The notes beneath the pieces are model-generated. The model saw only the letters and a list, made by a program, of their open reading frames with translations. It was not told the origin of the DNA and searched no databases. The position numbers and the translations under genes were made by a program. Below are positions 9,880 to 18,702 of a stretch of DNA of 64,000 nucleotides, one piece after another. Positions within the stretch are counted from its first letter, which is position 1. Each line of letters begins with the position of its first letter. This DNA is from Prochlorococcus sp. AG-388-A04 (GTDB taxonomy: Bacteria; Cyanobacteriota; Cyanobacteriia; PCC-6307; Cyanobiaceae): positions 1-64,000 of the forward strand of contig QCGL01000007.1 in NCBI GenBank assembly GCA_003279935.1, read 5' to 3'.

Positions 9880-10362
9880 TTGGTTACAAAAGTTGAGGCT
9901 GTACTTTATCTTAAAGGCAGACCGATATCAAAAAAGAATCTTTCAGAGATTACTAATACAGACATTAATTCCATTGACAATGCATTAAAAGAATTAAAGG
10001 AAAAATACTCAAACTCAAAATCTGCAATAGAATTAAATGAAGTTAATAGATGTTATTGCCTAGAGTTAAAATCAACACTAAATGAATTTGTAGAGGATTT
10101 ATTACCATCAGAATTAAGAACGTCAGAATTAAGAACACTTGCAACAATTGCAATTAAGAAAAAAATATTGCAATCAGATCTTATAATTTTAAGAGGTTCT
10201 GGCGCTTACGACCATATAAAAGAATTAATAAATAAAAATTTTATTATAAAACGTAAGCAAAAAGAAGGAAGATCTTATTGGCTATCATTATCTGAAAAGT
10301 TTTTTCAAACTTTTGCTGTAAGCAATGAATATTTATCGCAAATAGGCGGCAAGAAAAAGTAA
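9880..10362 (+). CDS. scpB: Segregation and condensation protein B
   Basis: The 160-residue protein has the winged-helix pattern of ScpB (VEAVLYLKGRPISKKNL near the start, then LRTLATIAIKKKI and the Gly-containing turn). ScpB joins ScpA and SMC in chromosome condensation. The start is uncertain. The only in-frame canonical start before the conserved region is TTG at 9880, with no Shine-Dalgarno. The frame stays open upstream to a TAA at 9805, and an in-frame ATG lies just before that stop at 9799, so an N-terminal extension may have been lost. Confidence 0.85.
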   Translation: MVTKVEAVLYLKGRPISKKNLSEITNTDINSIDNALKELKEKYSNSKSAIELNEVNRCYCLELKSTLNEFVEDLLPSELRTSELRTLATIAIKKKILQSDLIILRGSGAYDHIKELINKNFIIKRKQKEGRSYWLSLSEKFFQTFAVSNEYLSQIGGKKK

Positions 10363-10393
10363 ATGTTACAATTAGCTAAACCACTAGAAAATA

Positions 10394-10672
10394 ATGTTGT
10401 CTGAGATTTTTGCTGTTTTAGGTCAAACCTTATCAATTTATTCATTTATTTTGATCATAAGGATATTACTTACATGGTTTCCTGGAATAGATTGGAGTAA
10501 TGGAATATTATCAGCATTAACGTCAATAACTGACCCATATTTGAATATATTTAGAGGAATAATTCCTCCGATTGGTGGCTTTGATATTTCATCGTTGTTA
10601 GCTTTTCTACTCCTTAATGTTATCCAAAACCTAATTACTAATCTTCAATATGCCAGCTTAGGATATGGTTAA
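10394..10672 (+). CDS. YggT family membrane protein
   Basis: The 92-residue protein has two or three membrane segments and the family motif ILLTWFPGIDW near residue 25, followed by TDPYLNIFRGIIPPIGGFDISSLLA. Family members (YggT in bacteria, Ycf19/CCB3-like in plastids) are linked to membrane protein or cytochrome assembly and to nucleoid or thylakoid organisation; the exact role here is unknown. It follows scpB by 31 nt and converges on the mazG-like gene with a 3-nt gap. Confidence 0.85.
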   Translation: MLSEIFAVLGQTLSIYSFILIIRILLTWFPGIDWSNGILSALTSITDPYLNIFRGIIPPIGGFDISSLLAFLLLNVIQNLITNLQYASLGYG

Positions 10673-10675
10673 ATT

Positions 10676-11005
10676 TTAACGATCATCTCCGGAACCAGAA
10701 ATTTTACCCTTAGATACTCTTAACTTCAATTTTTCTAAATTTTGTAAAGCAACATCTTCCAATTCGAAATCAAATTCATTGCAAAGATTAGATATATACC
10801 ATAAAACATCACCTAACTCTTTTTTTATCCCTTTTTTAGAATCTTCGTCAAAAATACCTTTTTTATCTCTAATTACTTTTTTAACTTTTTCTGCAACTTC
10901 ACCAGCTTCGCCAACTAATCCTAGTGTTGGATAAATATTGTTTGAGCCTAAATTTGGATATTGGGCTGTTAAGCGAGCATGCTTCTGATAAGTTTTAAAA
11001 TCCAT
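10676..11005 (-). CDS. MazG-like nucleotide pyrophosphohydrolase
   Basis: The 109-residue protein has the all-alpha NTP pyrophosphatase pattern: GLVGEAGEVAEKVKK (EExxE-type carboxylates) followed by KKELGDVLWYISNLC (ExxD). These acidic residues bind the Mg2+ ions that hydrolyse NTPs or dNTPs to monophosphates plus pyrophosphate. It is a single-domain MazG, shorter than E. coli MazG, and likely has a house-cleaning role against aberrant nucleotides. It starts 61 nt from the divergent pyk. Confidence 0.88.
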   Translation of the reverse strand: MDFKTYQKHARLTAQYPNLGSNNIYPTLGLVGEAGEVAEKVKKVIRDKKGIFDEDSKKGIKKELGDVLWYISNLCNEFDFELEDVALQNLEKLKLRVSKGKISGSGDDR

Positions 11006-11066
11006 AGATTAAATAACTAACTTTATGTATGTTAAATTTACTTATATCTAGCAATATTATTTATAT

Positions 11067-12857
11067 ATGTCGAATATTGATTTAAAAAGAAGAACCAAGA
11101 TTGTTGCAACAATTGGACCAGCTACTCAATCAGAAGAAATTATTACTGCTCTTATAAAGGCTGGAGTTACAACATTTCGATTAAATTTTTCTCATGGCGA
11201 TCACATAGATCATCAAAAAAGAATTGAAACCATAAGAAAAGTTTCTAAAAAGCTTGATCTTGATATCGGAATACTTCAGGATCTTCAAGGTCCTAAAATA
11301 AGATTAGGAAGATTTAAAGATGGTCCTGTAAAAGTAAAAAAAGGAGATAAATTCTCATTGACTTCAAACGAAGTTGAATGTACAAAAAGTATTGCTAATG
11401 TTACCTATAACAAACTTGCTCAGGAAGTTACCTCAGGCAAAAGAATATTGCTAGATGATGGAAAAATTGAAATGATTGTGGAGAAGGTAGACAAGGATAA
11501 TAATTTATTAGAGTGTAAAGTGACCGTAGGTGGAGTCCTTTCTAACAACAAAGGGGTTAATTTTCCAGATGTACAATTATCTGTTAAAGCATTAACTGAT
11601 AAAGATATAGAGGATCTTGAATTTGGATTAACTGCTGGTGTTGATTGGATAGCACTGAGTTTTGTGAGAAATCCATCAGATATTAATGAAATAAAAAATT
11701 TAATAAATAAGAACGGTCATTCAATTCCTGTTGTAGCTAAAATTGAAAAATTTGAAGCAATAGATCAAATAGATTCAATATTACCCTTGTGTGATGGGGT
11801 TATGGTTGCACGCGGAGACTTAGGAGTTGAAATGCCCGCAGAAGAAGTTCCTCTTTTACAAAAAGAGTTAATTAGGAAAGCAAATACACTAGGGATCCCC
11901 ATTATTACAGCCACTCAAATGCTTGACTCCATGGCATCAAATCCTAGACCAACTCGAGCAGAAGTTAGTGATGTGGCTAATGCAATACTAGATGGTACAG
12001 ATGCTGTGATGCTTTCAAATGAAACAGCTGTGGGTGACTATCCTGTAGAAGCGGTTGAAACTATGGCGACTATTGCGAGAAGAATTGAACGTGATTATCC
12101 ACTTAAAGCAATTGAGAGTCACCTTCCTTGCACTATTCCAAATGCAATAAGTGCAGCGGTCAGCAATATTGCTAGACAACTTGATGCTGGAGCAATAATC
12201 CCTTTAACTAAATCCGGTTCCACTGCACGTAATGTAAGTAAATTCAGACCTCCTACACCTATTCTTGCTACCACTACAGAGAAATGTGTTGCGAGAAGAT
12301 TGCAACTAGTATGGGGAGTGACTCCTTTATTAGTCAAAAATGACGATAGAACTGCGAAAACGTTCAGTATTGCAATGCAAATAGCACAAGAAATAGGTAT
12401 TCTGAAGCAAGGCGACTTGGTTGTTCAGACTGCCGGGACTTTAACGGGAATTAGTGGTTCTACTGATTTAATAAAAGTTGGCTTAGTTAGAAAAGTTGTG
12501 ACTCGAGGAATATCAATAGGAGAGATAGGTGTTACTGGCAAAGCAAGAAATATAAAGACTAATATCGATTTATCATTAATATCACCAGGTGAAATTTTAT
12601 TTGTTCCAAAAAACATTTTAATGGATTTACCTTACTCTAAAGAAATTACTGGAATAGTTACAGATGAAAATGTAGATGAATGCTATAAGATATTCAAAAA
12701 AAATAATATAAAAGTATCCACTATTTGTAATTTATCTACTATTGACAACCATATTACAAACGGAGATTTAGTAACACTACAACTTAATGAAGGAGTTGTT
12801 TATATGGGGCAGATAGAGGACGACGAGGAAGCACTAGATAAATATAAATATGTCTAG
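11067..12857 (+). CDS. pyk: Pyruvate kinase with C-terminal extension
   Basis: The 596-residue glycolytic enzyme transfers phosphate from PEP to ADP. It contains RTKIVATIGPATQS at the start, the substrate and metal segment VARGDLGVEMPAEE, and TATQMLDSM. The regular pyruvate kinase fold ends near residue 480. An extra domain of about 110 residues follows, resembling the PEP-utiliser mobile domain of long cyanobacterial and bacillar pyruvate kinases but without an obvious catalytic His motif. It overlaps the next gene by 8 nt. Confidence 0.97.
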   Translation: MSNIDLKRRTKIVATIGPATQSEEIITALIKAGVTTFRLNFSHGDHIDHQKRIETIRKVSKKLDLDIGILQDLQGPKIRLGRFKDGPVKVKKGDKFSLTSNEVECTKSIANVTYNKLAQEVTSGKRILLDDGKIEMIVEKVDKDNNLLECKVTVGGVLSNNKGVNFPDVQLSVKALTDKDIEDLEFGLTAGVDWIALSFVRNPSDINEIKNLINKNGHSIPVVAKIEKFEAIDQIDSILPLCDGVMVARGDLGVEMPAEEVPLLQKELIRKANTLGIPIITATQMLDSMASNPRPTRAEVSDVANAILDGTDAVMLSNETAVGDYPVEAVETMATIARRIERDYPLKAIESHLPCTIPNAISAAVSNIARQLDAGAIIPLTKSGSTARNVSKFRPPTPILATTTEKCVARRLQLVWGVTPLLVKNDDRTAKTFSIAMQIAQEIGILKQGDLVVQTAGTLTGISGSTDLIKVGLVRKVVTRGISIGEIGVTGKARNIKTNIDLSLISPGEILFVPKNILMDLPYSKEITGIVTDENVDECYKIFKKNNIKVSTICNLSTIDNHITNGDLVTLQLNEGVVYMGQIEDDEEALDKYKYV

Positions 12858-14079
12858 GAATATATCTCTTAAAGAAGCCTTTAATATGGCTGGTAAGACT
12901 TTAGTTTCAAACAAATTAAGAAGTTCTCTTACAATGCTTGGAATAATTATAGGTAATGCGTCAGTAATAACACTTGTAGGATTAGGGAGAGGAGCTCAAA
13001 CTCTTGCCAAAAATCAATTAAGTAATTTAGGTGCAAATGTTTTATTTATTGTTCCAGGCAATAACGATACTAGAAGAAGAGGTATATCGTTTCCTAAAAA
13101 TCTTGTTTTAGAAGATTCAATTGCAATTAACAATCAAGTCCCGAGTGTTAAAAAAGTTGCACCACAAATATCTGCGAATGAAATTGTTCAATCAAATTCA
13201 AAAAGCTTAAATATCTCAATTGCTGGTGTTACTCCTGAATTTCTTGACGTAAGAAGTTTTGAGGTAGATGAAGGAAGATTCATCTCCCAAACTGACGTAA
13301 ATTCAGCTAGAAGTTTTGTTGTAATTGGACCTGATCTAAAAGAAGACTTTTTTAAAGGTAATACTGTAATTGGAGAAAAAATAAGAATTAAAGATCACAA
13401 CTATGAAATAATTGGAATTTTAAAACCTAAAGGGGCTGTTTTTGGTAGCAATCAAGATAAAAATGCATATATACCTCTTACTACAATGGTTAATAGAATA
13501 AGTGGGAAAGATCCTACTTATGGAGTTAGTTTAAGTTTTATAAGCGTAGAAGCTGTAAATAAAAATAAAACTAGAGCGGCAAAGTTCCAAATTACAAATT
13601 TACTGCGTCAAAGACATAACATTGTAAGAGATGATGATTTTGCAGTTAGATCCCAAGAGGATGCTTTAAATATCGTAACAAATATTACAAGTGGTCTTAC
13701 ATTTTTATTGGCAGGTATAGGTGCTGTCTCTCTTATTGTTGGAGGGATAGGAATAATGAATATAATGCTTGTTTCTGTTAGTGAAAGAACAGAGGAGATA
13801 GGCCTAAGGAAAGCAATAGGAGCAAAACAATCCGATATTCTTATACAATTTTTATTTGAGGCTTTAATTTTATCTACTATAGGAGGTTTGGTTGGAACAA
13901 CAACGGGTTTGACAGGGGTATTTCTACTAGGATTAATAACTCCATTACCAGCTTCAGTGGGAATAACAACAACGTTATCAACAATGATTATTTCAGGTTC
14001 AATAGGATTAATCTTTGGAGTGTTACCAGCAAAAAGAGCCTCAAAATTAGATCCAATTGTTGCTCTAAGAAGTTTGTAA
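12850..14079 (+). CDS. ABC transporter permease, MacB/FtsX type
   Basis: The 409-residue protein has the MacB/DevC-like layout. One membrane helix near residues 25-50 is followed by a large extracytoplasmic domain of about 200 residues. Three C-terminal helices contain the FtsX signature GGIGIMNIMLVSVSERTEEIG, which leads to the coupling region LRKAIGAKQSDI. Such permeases work with a separate ATPase (not adjacent here) in export or lipoprotein-related mechanotransmission; the substrate cannot be told. It overlaps pyk by 8 nt in another frame and is probably cotranscribed with it. Confidence 0.9.
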   Translation: MSRNISLKEAFNMAGKTLVSNKLRSSLTMLGIIIGNASVITLVGLGRGAQTLAKNQLSNLGANVLFIVPGNNDTRRRGISFPKNLVLEDSIAINNQVPSVKKVAPQISANEIVQSNSKSLNISIAGVTPEFLDVRSFEVDEGRFISQTDVNSARSFVVIGPDLKEDFFKGNTVIGEKIRIKDHNYEIIGILKPKGAVFGSNQDKNAYIPLTTMVNRISGKDPTYGVSLSFISVEAVNKNKTRAAKFQITNLLRQRHNIVRDDDFAVRSQEDALNIVTNITSGLTFLLAGIGAVSLIVGGIGIMNIMLVSVSERTEEIGLRKAIGAKQSDILIQFLFEALILSTIGGLVGTTTGLTGVFLLGLITPLPASVGITTTLSTMIISGSIGLIFGVLPAKRASKLDPIVALRSL

Positions 14080-14093
14080 ATCCTTATTATTAG

Positions 14094-14666
14094 ATGCTCA
14101 ATCTTAATAAACTTATTGAGGTATTTATAAGTCTCCAAATAATTATAATTTCTACATTTATTCCAGTATTTTTCTCTATACCTTTTACTAATAAACTTAA
14201 TGGGACATTTGAGATACCTATCACATGGCAAATACCCTCAATCGTAATAATTACCCTAATATTTAACGGTAAAATAGTAATAAAAGCATTTAGTATCTAT
14301 TTAATAATTGGTTTGTTTTTTATTCCAGTATTTGACCAGGGAGGTTCACTAGGATATTTATTAACTCCAAATTTTGGTTACCTATTAGGAATGTACCCAT
14401 TAATCAAAATAATAGCTAATTTAAATAAAAGAAATCAAATGATCAAATATTATGACCTTTTAAAATACGGAATACTGGGAATAAGCAGTATGCATATTAT
14501 AGGAATAATTTATAACTGCATTCTATTTCTATATTTTAAACAATCAGAAATACTTTTATATAATATTTCAAAATTTTCATTAGGAAAGTTTGGATATCAT
14601 TTATTAATGCTCACACCAATTACTTTATTATTTAAAATCTTTAATAACAACAAATATAAAAGATGA
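14094..14666 (+). CDS. BioY-like biotin transporter subunit
   Basis: The 190-residue, very hydrophobic protein has about six membrane helices and the BioY-type loop FDQGGSLGYLLTPNFGYLLG (the family has a GPTGGYLxG-like pattern). BioY is the substrate-binding S component for biotin uptake, alone or with ECF energising subunits. No ECF ATPase or biotin gene is adjacent. It overlaps lspA by 4 nt. The sequence is divergent and extremely AT-rich, so the substrate is inferred. Confidence 0.7.
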   Translation: MLNLNKLIEVFISLQIIIISTFIPVFFSIPFTNKLNGTFEIPITWQIPSIVIITLIFNGKIVIKAFSIYLIIGLFFIPVFDQGGSLGYLLTPNFGYLLGMYPLIKIIANLNKRNQMIKYYDLLKYGILGISSMHIIGIIYNCILFLYFKQSEILLYNISKFSLGKFGYHLLMLTPITLLFKIFNNNKYKR

Positions 14667-15124
14667 TGTTAAATATAAAAAATAATAGATTTTATTATAT
14701 TTCATTATCTATTTTAATTATTATATTAGATCAATATACAAAAAGTATTATTAATATAAATCATACATCATTAATTAAAAATGATTTTTTATTTTTTAGT
14801 ATTGATTACGTAAAAAATTATGGAGCAGCTTTTAATATTTTAAGTGGGAGTAGAATTTTTTTATCAACAGTAAGTACAATAATTAGTTTATTTTTAATAT
14901 ATATTATTTTATATAAAAAGTATTTAAGTAAATTAGATTTATTTAGTTATAGTTTTATTTTGGCAGGTACGATAGGAAATGGAATTGATAGAATAACAAA
15001 TGGTTATGTTATAGATTTTATTAATTTAAACTTTATAAATTTTCCAGTATTTAATATTGCTGATATATCTATAAATATTGGTTTTATTTTTATTATATTG
15101 GGACTTATTAAAAATAAAAGATAA
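14663..15124 (+). CDS. lspA: Lipoprotein signal peptidase (signal peptidase II)
   Basis: The 153-residue inner-membrane aspartyl protease cleaves prolipoprotein signal peptides after lipidation. Both catalytic Asp motifs are visible: GNGIDR and FNIADISI. The family segments DQYTKS and NYGAAFNIL are present, with four hydrophobic helices. The length is typical. It overlaps the BioY-like gene by 4 nt (ATGA) and lies 2 nt before the GTPase gene, forming a three-gene membrane operon. Confidence 0.95.
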   Translation: MMLNIKNNRFYYISLSILIIILDQYTKSIININHTSLIKNDFLFFSIDYVKNYGAAFNILSGSRIFLSTVSTIISLFLIYIILYKKYLSKLDLFSYSFILAGTIGNGIDRITNGYVIDFINLNFINFPVFNIADISINIGFIFIILGLIKNKR

Positions 15125-15126
15125 TA

Positions 15127-16629
15127 ATGTATAAAATTTTTTTTAAGAACTATAGATATTTATTGATTTTAATATTTCTTTATTTGTTATTAACCCTTTT
15201 AAGAAATATTTTAAATTTCTATTCAATTTCAATCATTTTTATTATTATTCTATTTTTCTATTCTAAAAACAAAAGATTATTTAAAAAGATTGCTTATAAA
15301 TTAATTTTTAAGCAACAAAATAGTTTTTCTTTTAGAAATAAATATGGAGCAGCAAAAAATAGTCTTGAAGCCATAGATGAAATTAATAAAAAAATATCTA
15401 ATAAAATATATAAAGATTTATTGAAGTATGAAAAAATAAAGCTGGAGAAACAGTTCAAATCTGGAGACTATAACGTTACATTATTTGGTGCGGGATCCTC
15501 CGGAAAAACTTCCATAGCAAGAGCACTATTGAAAAATTTAATTGGAAAGATTTCCCCATTAATTGGTACTACAAAAGAGATAACAAGTTATAAAATCAGA
15601 ATTCCAATCTTAAAAAGAAATATAAATATAATTGATACGCCTGGTTTATTTGAAGCTTCCAAAGAAGGCCAAGAAAGGGAGGATTCCACAATAAGGAAGG
15701 CATCAAAATCAGATCTCATTCTTTTTGTAATTGATCAAGATATCAATAAATATGAACTCTATCTAATTAGAGAATTACTAAATTTGAAGAAGAAAATAAT
15801 TATTGTTTTAAATAAATGCGACTTAAGATCAGAAAAACAAAATAATATTATTAGAGAGAACATTCTCTCAATTACTTCTACAGAACACATTAAACTATCA
15901 GTTATAAAAACTATTGCTTCATCAAACGTCTTCTCAAACAATTTAGTAGACTCATTAAAAATAACTCCTGATGTAAGTAATCTTTTTAAAGAGATAATAG
16001 ACACACTTGATGCGAATGGAGAAGAATTACTAGCTGATAATATTCTCTTTAGATGTAATAAATTAGGATTAATCAGCAAAAATGTAATATCGGAGCAAAG
16101 AAATTTAAGTGCTAATAAAGTAATAAATAAATATACTTTGATTACCGGAGGAGTAATACTGGTAAATCCTCTGCCAATTGTAGATTTTGTTACTACAACA
16201 TCTGTAAACGTTCAAATGATCCTTGAAATATCGAAAATTTATGATTACAAGATAACAAAAAAAGAAGCAGTCGAATTATCTAAATCATTATTAACAACTC
16301 TAGCAAAACTCGGTATTTTGAAAGGTGGACTTAGTGTTATTACAAACGCATTAGCCTTAAATTTTTCAACTATATTTATTTCAAAATCATTACAGTCTAT
16401 AACCTCATGTTGGTTAATAAAATTGGTAGGTTTATCAATTAAAAAATATTTTAATAATGGAAAAAATTGGGGAGATGGTGGGATTCAAGAAGTAATTGAG
16501 GATATTTACAAATTAAATAAAAGGGAAGATATTTTAAATAATTTTATTAAAGAAGCAATAAATAATATAAGAATTAACGAGGATGCAAAATCTCAAAAAA
16601 AATTGCCGCCATATTTACAGAATGACTAG
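15127..16629 (+). CDS. Membrane-anchored Era-like GTPase with DUF697 domain
   Basis: The 500-residue protein begins with two hydrophobic helices (residues about 11-47). A GTPase domain follows, with Walker A GAGSSGKT at 121-128, DTPG at 170-173 and NKCD at 229-232. The C-terminal half contains a DUF697-like hydrophobic domain (TGGVILVNPLPIVDFVTTTSVN). Similar proteins are widespread in cyanobacteria. Their role is unknown, with links to membrane remodelling or stress suggested by dynamin-like or YcjF relatives. The final coding stretch is overlapped by a predicted minus-strand gene. Confidence 0.88.
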   Translation: MYKIFFKNYRYLLILIFLYLLLTLLRNILNFYSISIIFIIILFFYSKNKRLFKKIAYKLIFKQQNSFSFRNKYGAAKNSLEAIDEINKKISNKIYKDLLKYEKIKLEKQFKSGDYNVTLFGAGSSGKTSIARALLKNLIGKISPLIGTTKEITSYKIRIPILKRNINIIDTPGLFEASKEGQEREDSTIRKASKSDLILFVIDQDINKYELYLIRELLNLKKKIIIVLNKCDLRSEKQNNIIRENILSITSTEHIKLSVIKTIASSNVFSNNLVDSLKITPDVSNLFKEIIDTLDANGEELLADNILFRCNKLGLISKNVISEQRNLSANKVINKYTLITGGVILVNPLPIVDFVTTTSVNVQMILEISKIYDYKITKKEAVELSKSLLTTLAKLGILKGGLSVITNALALNFSTIFISKSLQSITSCWLIKLVGLSIKKYFNNGKNWGDGGIQEVIEDIYKLNKREDILNNFIKEAINNIRINEDAKSQKKLPPYLQND

Positions 16630-16753
16630 TTATTTGATCATTTAAAAAAGATCTAAAATCAAAAACAGTAATTAATAGTAGATATAAAATACAAATTAAT
16701 ATCGAAATAAAACCCGTTATGAGAGCTATTAATTTTGATCTACTAATTTTCAT
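16574..16753 (-). CDS. Candidate 59-residue single-helix membrane protein
   Basis: This short frame starts at ATG 16751-16753, five nt after the stop of the decarboxylase gene on the same strand. It encodes a basic N-terminus (MKISRSK), one hydrophobic helix of about 22 residues, then a polar tail. The last third runs antisense through the end of the GTPase gene. There is no Shine-Dalgarno. It fills the only sizeable gap at this junction and has the charge pattern of a real small membrane protein, but family membership is unknown and it could be a chance frame. Confidence 0.5.
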   Translation of the reverse strand: MKISRSKLIALITGFISILICILYLLLITVFDFRSFLNDQITSHSVNMAAIFFEILHPR

Positions 16754-16758
16754 AGGAA

Positions 16759-18141
16759 TTAATTTAGTAATTTCAAAAGATCATTAATATGAGATTCATT
16801 TGTATTGTAATTGCCAAAAACTGCTCTTAAATAATATCTATTTTTAAATAGAGGCCTAGAAATCATAAAGTTCTTTTTTATAAGATTTATTCTTTTATTT
16901 AGAGTCCATGAATCTGATTCTTTTTTATTCATACCCTTAGGTAAAAAGGAAATTATATGCAAGGGACCAGAATATAAATCAAATTTGTCTTTATCTAAAT
17001 TATTTTCGAAGAATACTCTTCTCTCAATAGATGAATTTAAGACATCCTCTATTCCTCGCATACCAAGAAATCGCAACCCTAACCATAGTTTGATAATTTC
17101 GGCGGGTCTAGAACCTTGTATTCCTAGTTCACCTCTATTAAATAAGTTATTTTCAGTAGATACATAAGGTAATCCTGTAGAAAATGTATTTTTAAGAATT
17201 TCAATATTTGAGACTATTAATAGGGATGAGGTTTTTGTAATACCAAGTATTTTCTGTGGATTAATAGTTATTGAATTAGCGAGATTAACATTAATAAAAT
17301 CATTGATCTGTAAATTAGTAATTGAAAAAATCCCCCCTATTGATCCATCAATGTGTAGCCAAATATTTCTTTCATTACAAATACTACCAATTTTATCGAT
17401 TGGATCTATTGCTCCACGTACTGTTGTGCCAAGAGTAGCAACAATAGCGAATATTCTTTTACCTTCATTAGAGCATTCATCAATAGACTTATTAAGCTCA
17501 ATCAAATCCATACAACCATCTTTATCTGTTTTGACTTTAATTAAATTATGTTTTTCAAGTCCCATAATACGAGTGCATTTTTCAAATGATGAATGGGCAT
17601 CTTCGCTAATTAAATAAACTGCCTTTGGATCACTTTCAAGTCCGGCATAATTTCTTGCTGCGACTAAAGCATTTAAATTACTTAAGGTGCCGCCACTTGC
17701 TGCAACGCCACCTGCTAAATCGGAAAAACCTAGTTTTAGTGAAAACCACTTACAAATTGATTCCTCAAGAAGAGAAACACTTGGTGATAATTCATTTGCA
17801 AGGAGATTATTATTTAAGCCAGCAGCAATTAAATCTCCCAAAATAGAGATAATTAATGGTGGAGGGTCTAAATGCGCAAGGGAACCTGGATGTACTGGAT
17901 TAAAAGAACTATAAATAAGATTTTCAATCTCAGAGAATAAAACATTTACAGACTTCCCATATTCTCCTGGGACTGAACATTCAAAGTTATTATCGATAGG
18001 TATAGGACCTAATTTCTCTGCATCTGAAAACCATTTACATATTATTTCAGAAGTTTTGTTGAGAAGTATAAGCAAACTTTCGTTACTTCCAGATGATGTC
18101 GGAAATAGATTTTTTTGATTATTAATTGAATCTGAAGTCAT
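16759..18141 (-). CDS. PLP-dependent group II amino acid decarboxylase family protein
   Basis: The 460-residue protein has the fold-type I decarboxylase layout of the glutamate, aromatic amino acid and diaminobutyrate decarboxylase family: AASGGTLSNLNAL, the HIDGSIGG segment whose Asp contacts the PLP nitrogen (usually HVDAAYGG), and NPQK, whose Lys should form the Schiff base (usually D-x-H-K). The active-site wording is divergent, so I cannot name the substrate; candidates are aspartate, glutamate or 2,4-diaminobutyrate. It diverges from tadA, and a candidate small gene follows by 5 nt. Confidence 0.85.
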   Translation of the reverse strand: MTSDSINNQKNLFPTSSGSNESLLILLNKTSEIICKWFSDAEKLGPIPIDNNFECSVPGEYGKSVNVLFSEIENLIYSSFNPVHPGSLAHLDPPPLIISILGDLIAAGLNNNLLANELSPSVSLLEESICKWFSLKLGFSDLAGGVAASGGTLSNLNALVAARNYAGLESDPKAVYLISEDAHSSFEKCTRIMGLEKHNLIKVKTDKDGCMDLIELNKSIDECSNEGKRIFAIVATLGTTVRGAIDPIDKIGSICNERNIWLHIDGSIGGIFSITNLQINDFINVNLANSITINPQKILGITKTSSLLIVSNIEILKNTFSTGLPYVSTENNLFNRGELGIQGSRPAEIIKLWLGLRFLGMRGIEDVLNSSIERRVFFENNLDKDKFDLYSGPLHIISFLPKGMNKKESDSWTLNKRINLIKKNFMISRPLFKNRYYLRAVFGNYNTNESHINDLLKLLN

Positions 18142-18174
18142 TCTTTAAAATAATTATTAATTAGGTTATTTATA

Positions 18175-18702
18175 ATGTTTATTAAAAGAATAGTAATTGA
18201 TAAAATGAAGCAAAAAACAATAACCCAGCATAAAAAAATTAAACACTTAGATTATCTTAAATGGATGAAATTCATTTTACGAAGATCAGAGGAAGTAGGT
18301 AAGGTTGAATTACCAATTACAGCAGTAATAATAGATGAGAAAGGAAGATGTATTGGTAGAGGAAGCAATAAAAGAGAAATTAACAATGACCCATTAGGAC
18401 ATGCAGAATTAATAGCACTTAGACAAGCTTCATGGATAAAAAATGATTGGCGGTTTAATGAATGCAGCATAATTGTAAATTTAGAACCTTGTACAATGTG
18501 TGCTGCTGCATTAGTTCAAGCAAGAATGGGTGAAGTGATATATGGTGCAGAAGATGATAAAAGAGGCGGATTCGGAGGAACGATTGATTTATCGAAGCAT
18601 GAAAGCGCACATCATAAAATGAAAGTGGTAGGAGGGATTTTAAATCAGGATTGTAAAAATAAAATTAAGTTATGGTTCAAAAAGATGAGGAATCAAAAAT
18701 AG
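18175..18702 (+). CDS. tadA: tRNA-specific adenosine deaminase (TadA type)
   Basis: The zinc deaminase has H-A-E (residues 76-78 in the longest form) and PCTMC (105-109), which provide the zinc ligands and catalytic Glu. TadA converts A34 to inosine in tRNA-Arg(ACG). The conserved domain starts near KWMKFILRRSEEVG. The true start may be ATG 18175, 18205 or 18265; none has a Shine-Dalgarno, and the longest is given. The C-terminus overlaps the convergent aminotransferase gene by 26 nt. Confidence 0.9.
   Translation: MFIKRIVIDKMKQKTITQHKKIKHLDYLKWMKFILRRSEEVGKVELPITAVIIDEKGRCIGRGSNKREINNDPLGHAELIALRQASWIKNDWRFNECSIIVNLEPCTMCAAALVQARMGEVIYGAEDDKRGGFGGTIDLSKHESAHHKMKVVGGILNQDCKNKIKLWFKKMRNQK

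Noticed and set aside
13608..14231. Minus-strand frame (207 codons) over the ABC permease and BioY-like genes
   Set aside because: It spans two well-supported plus-strand genes and resembles no family.
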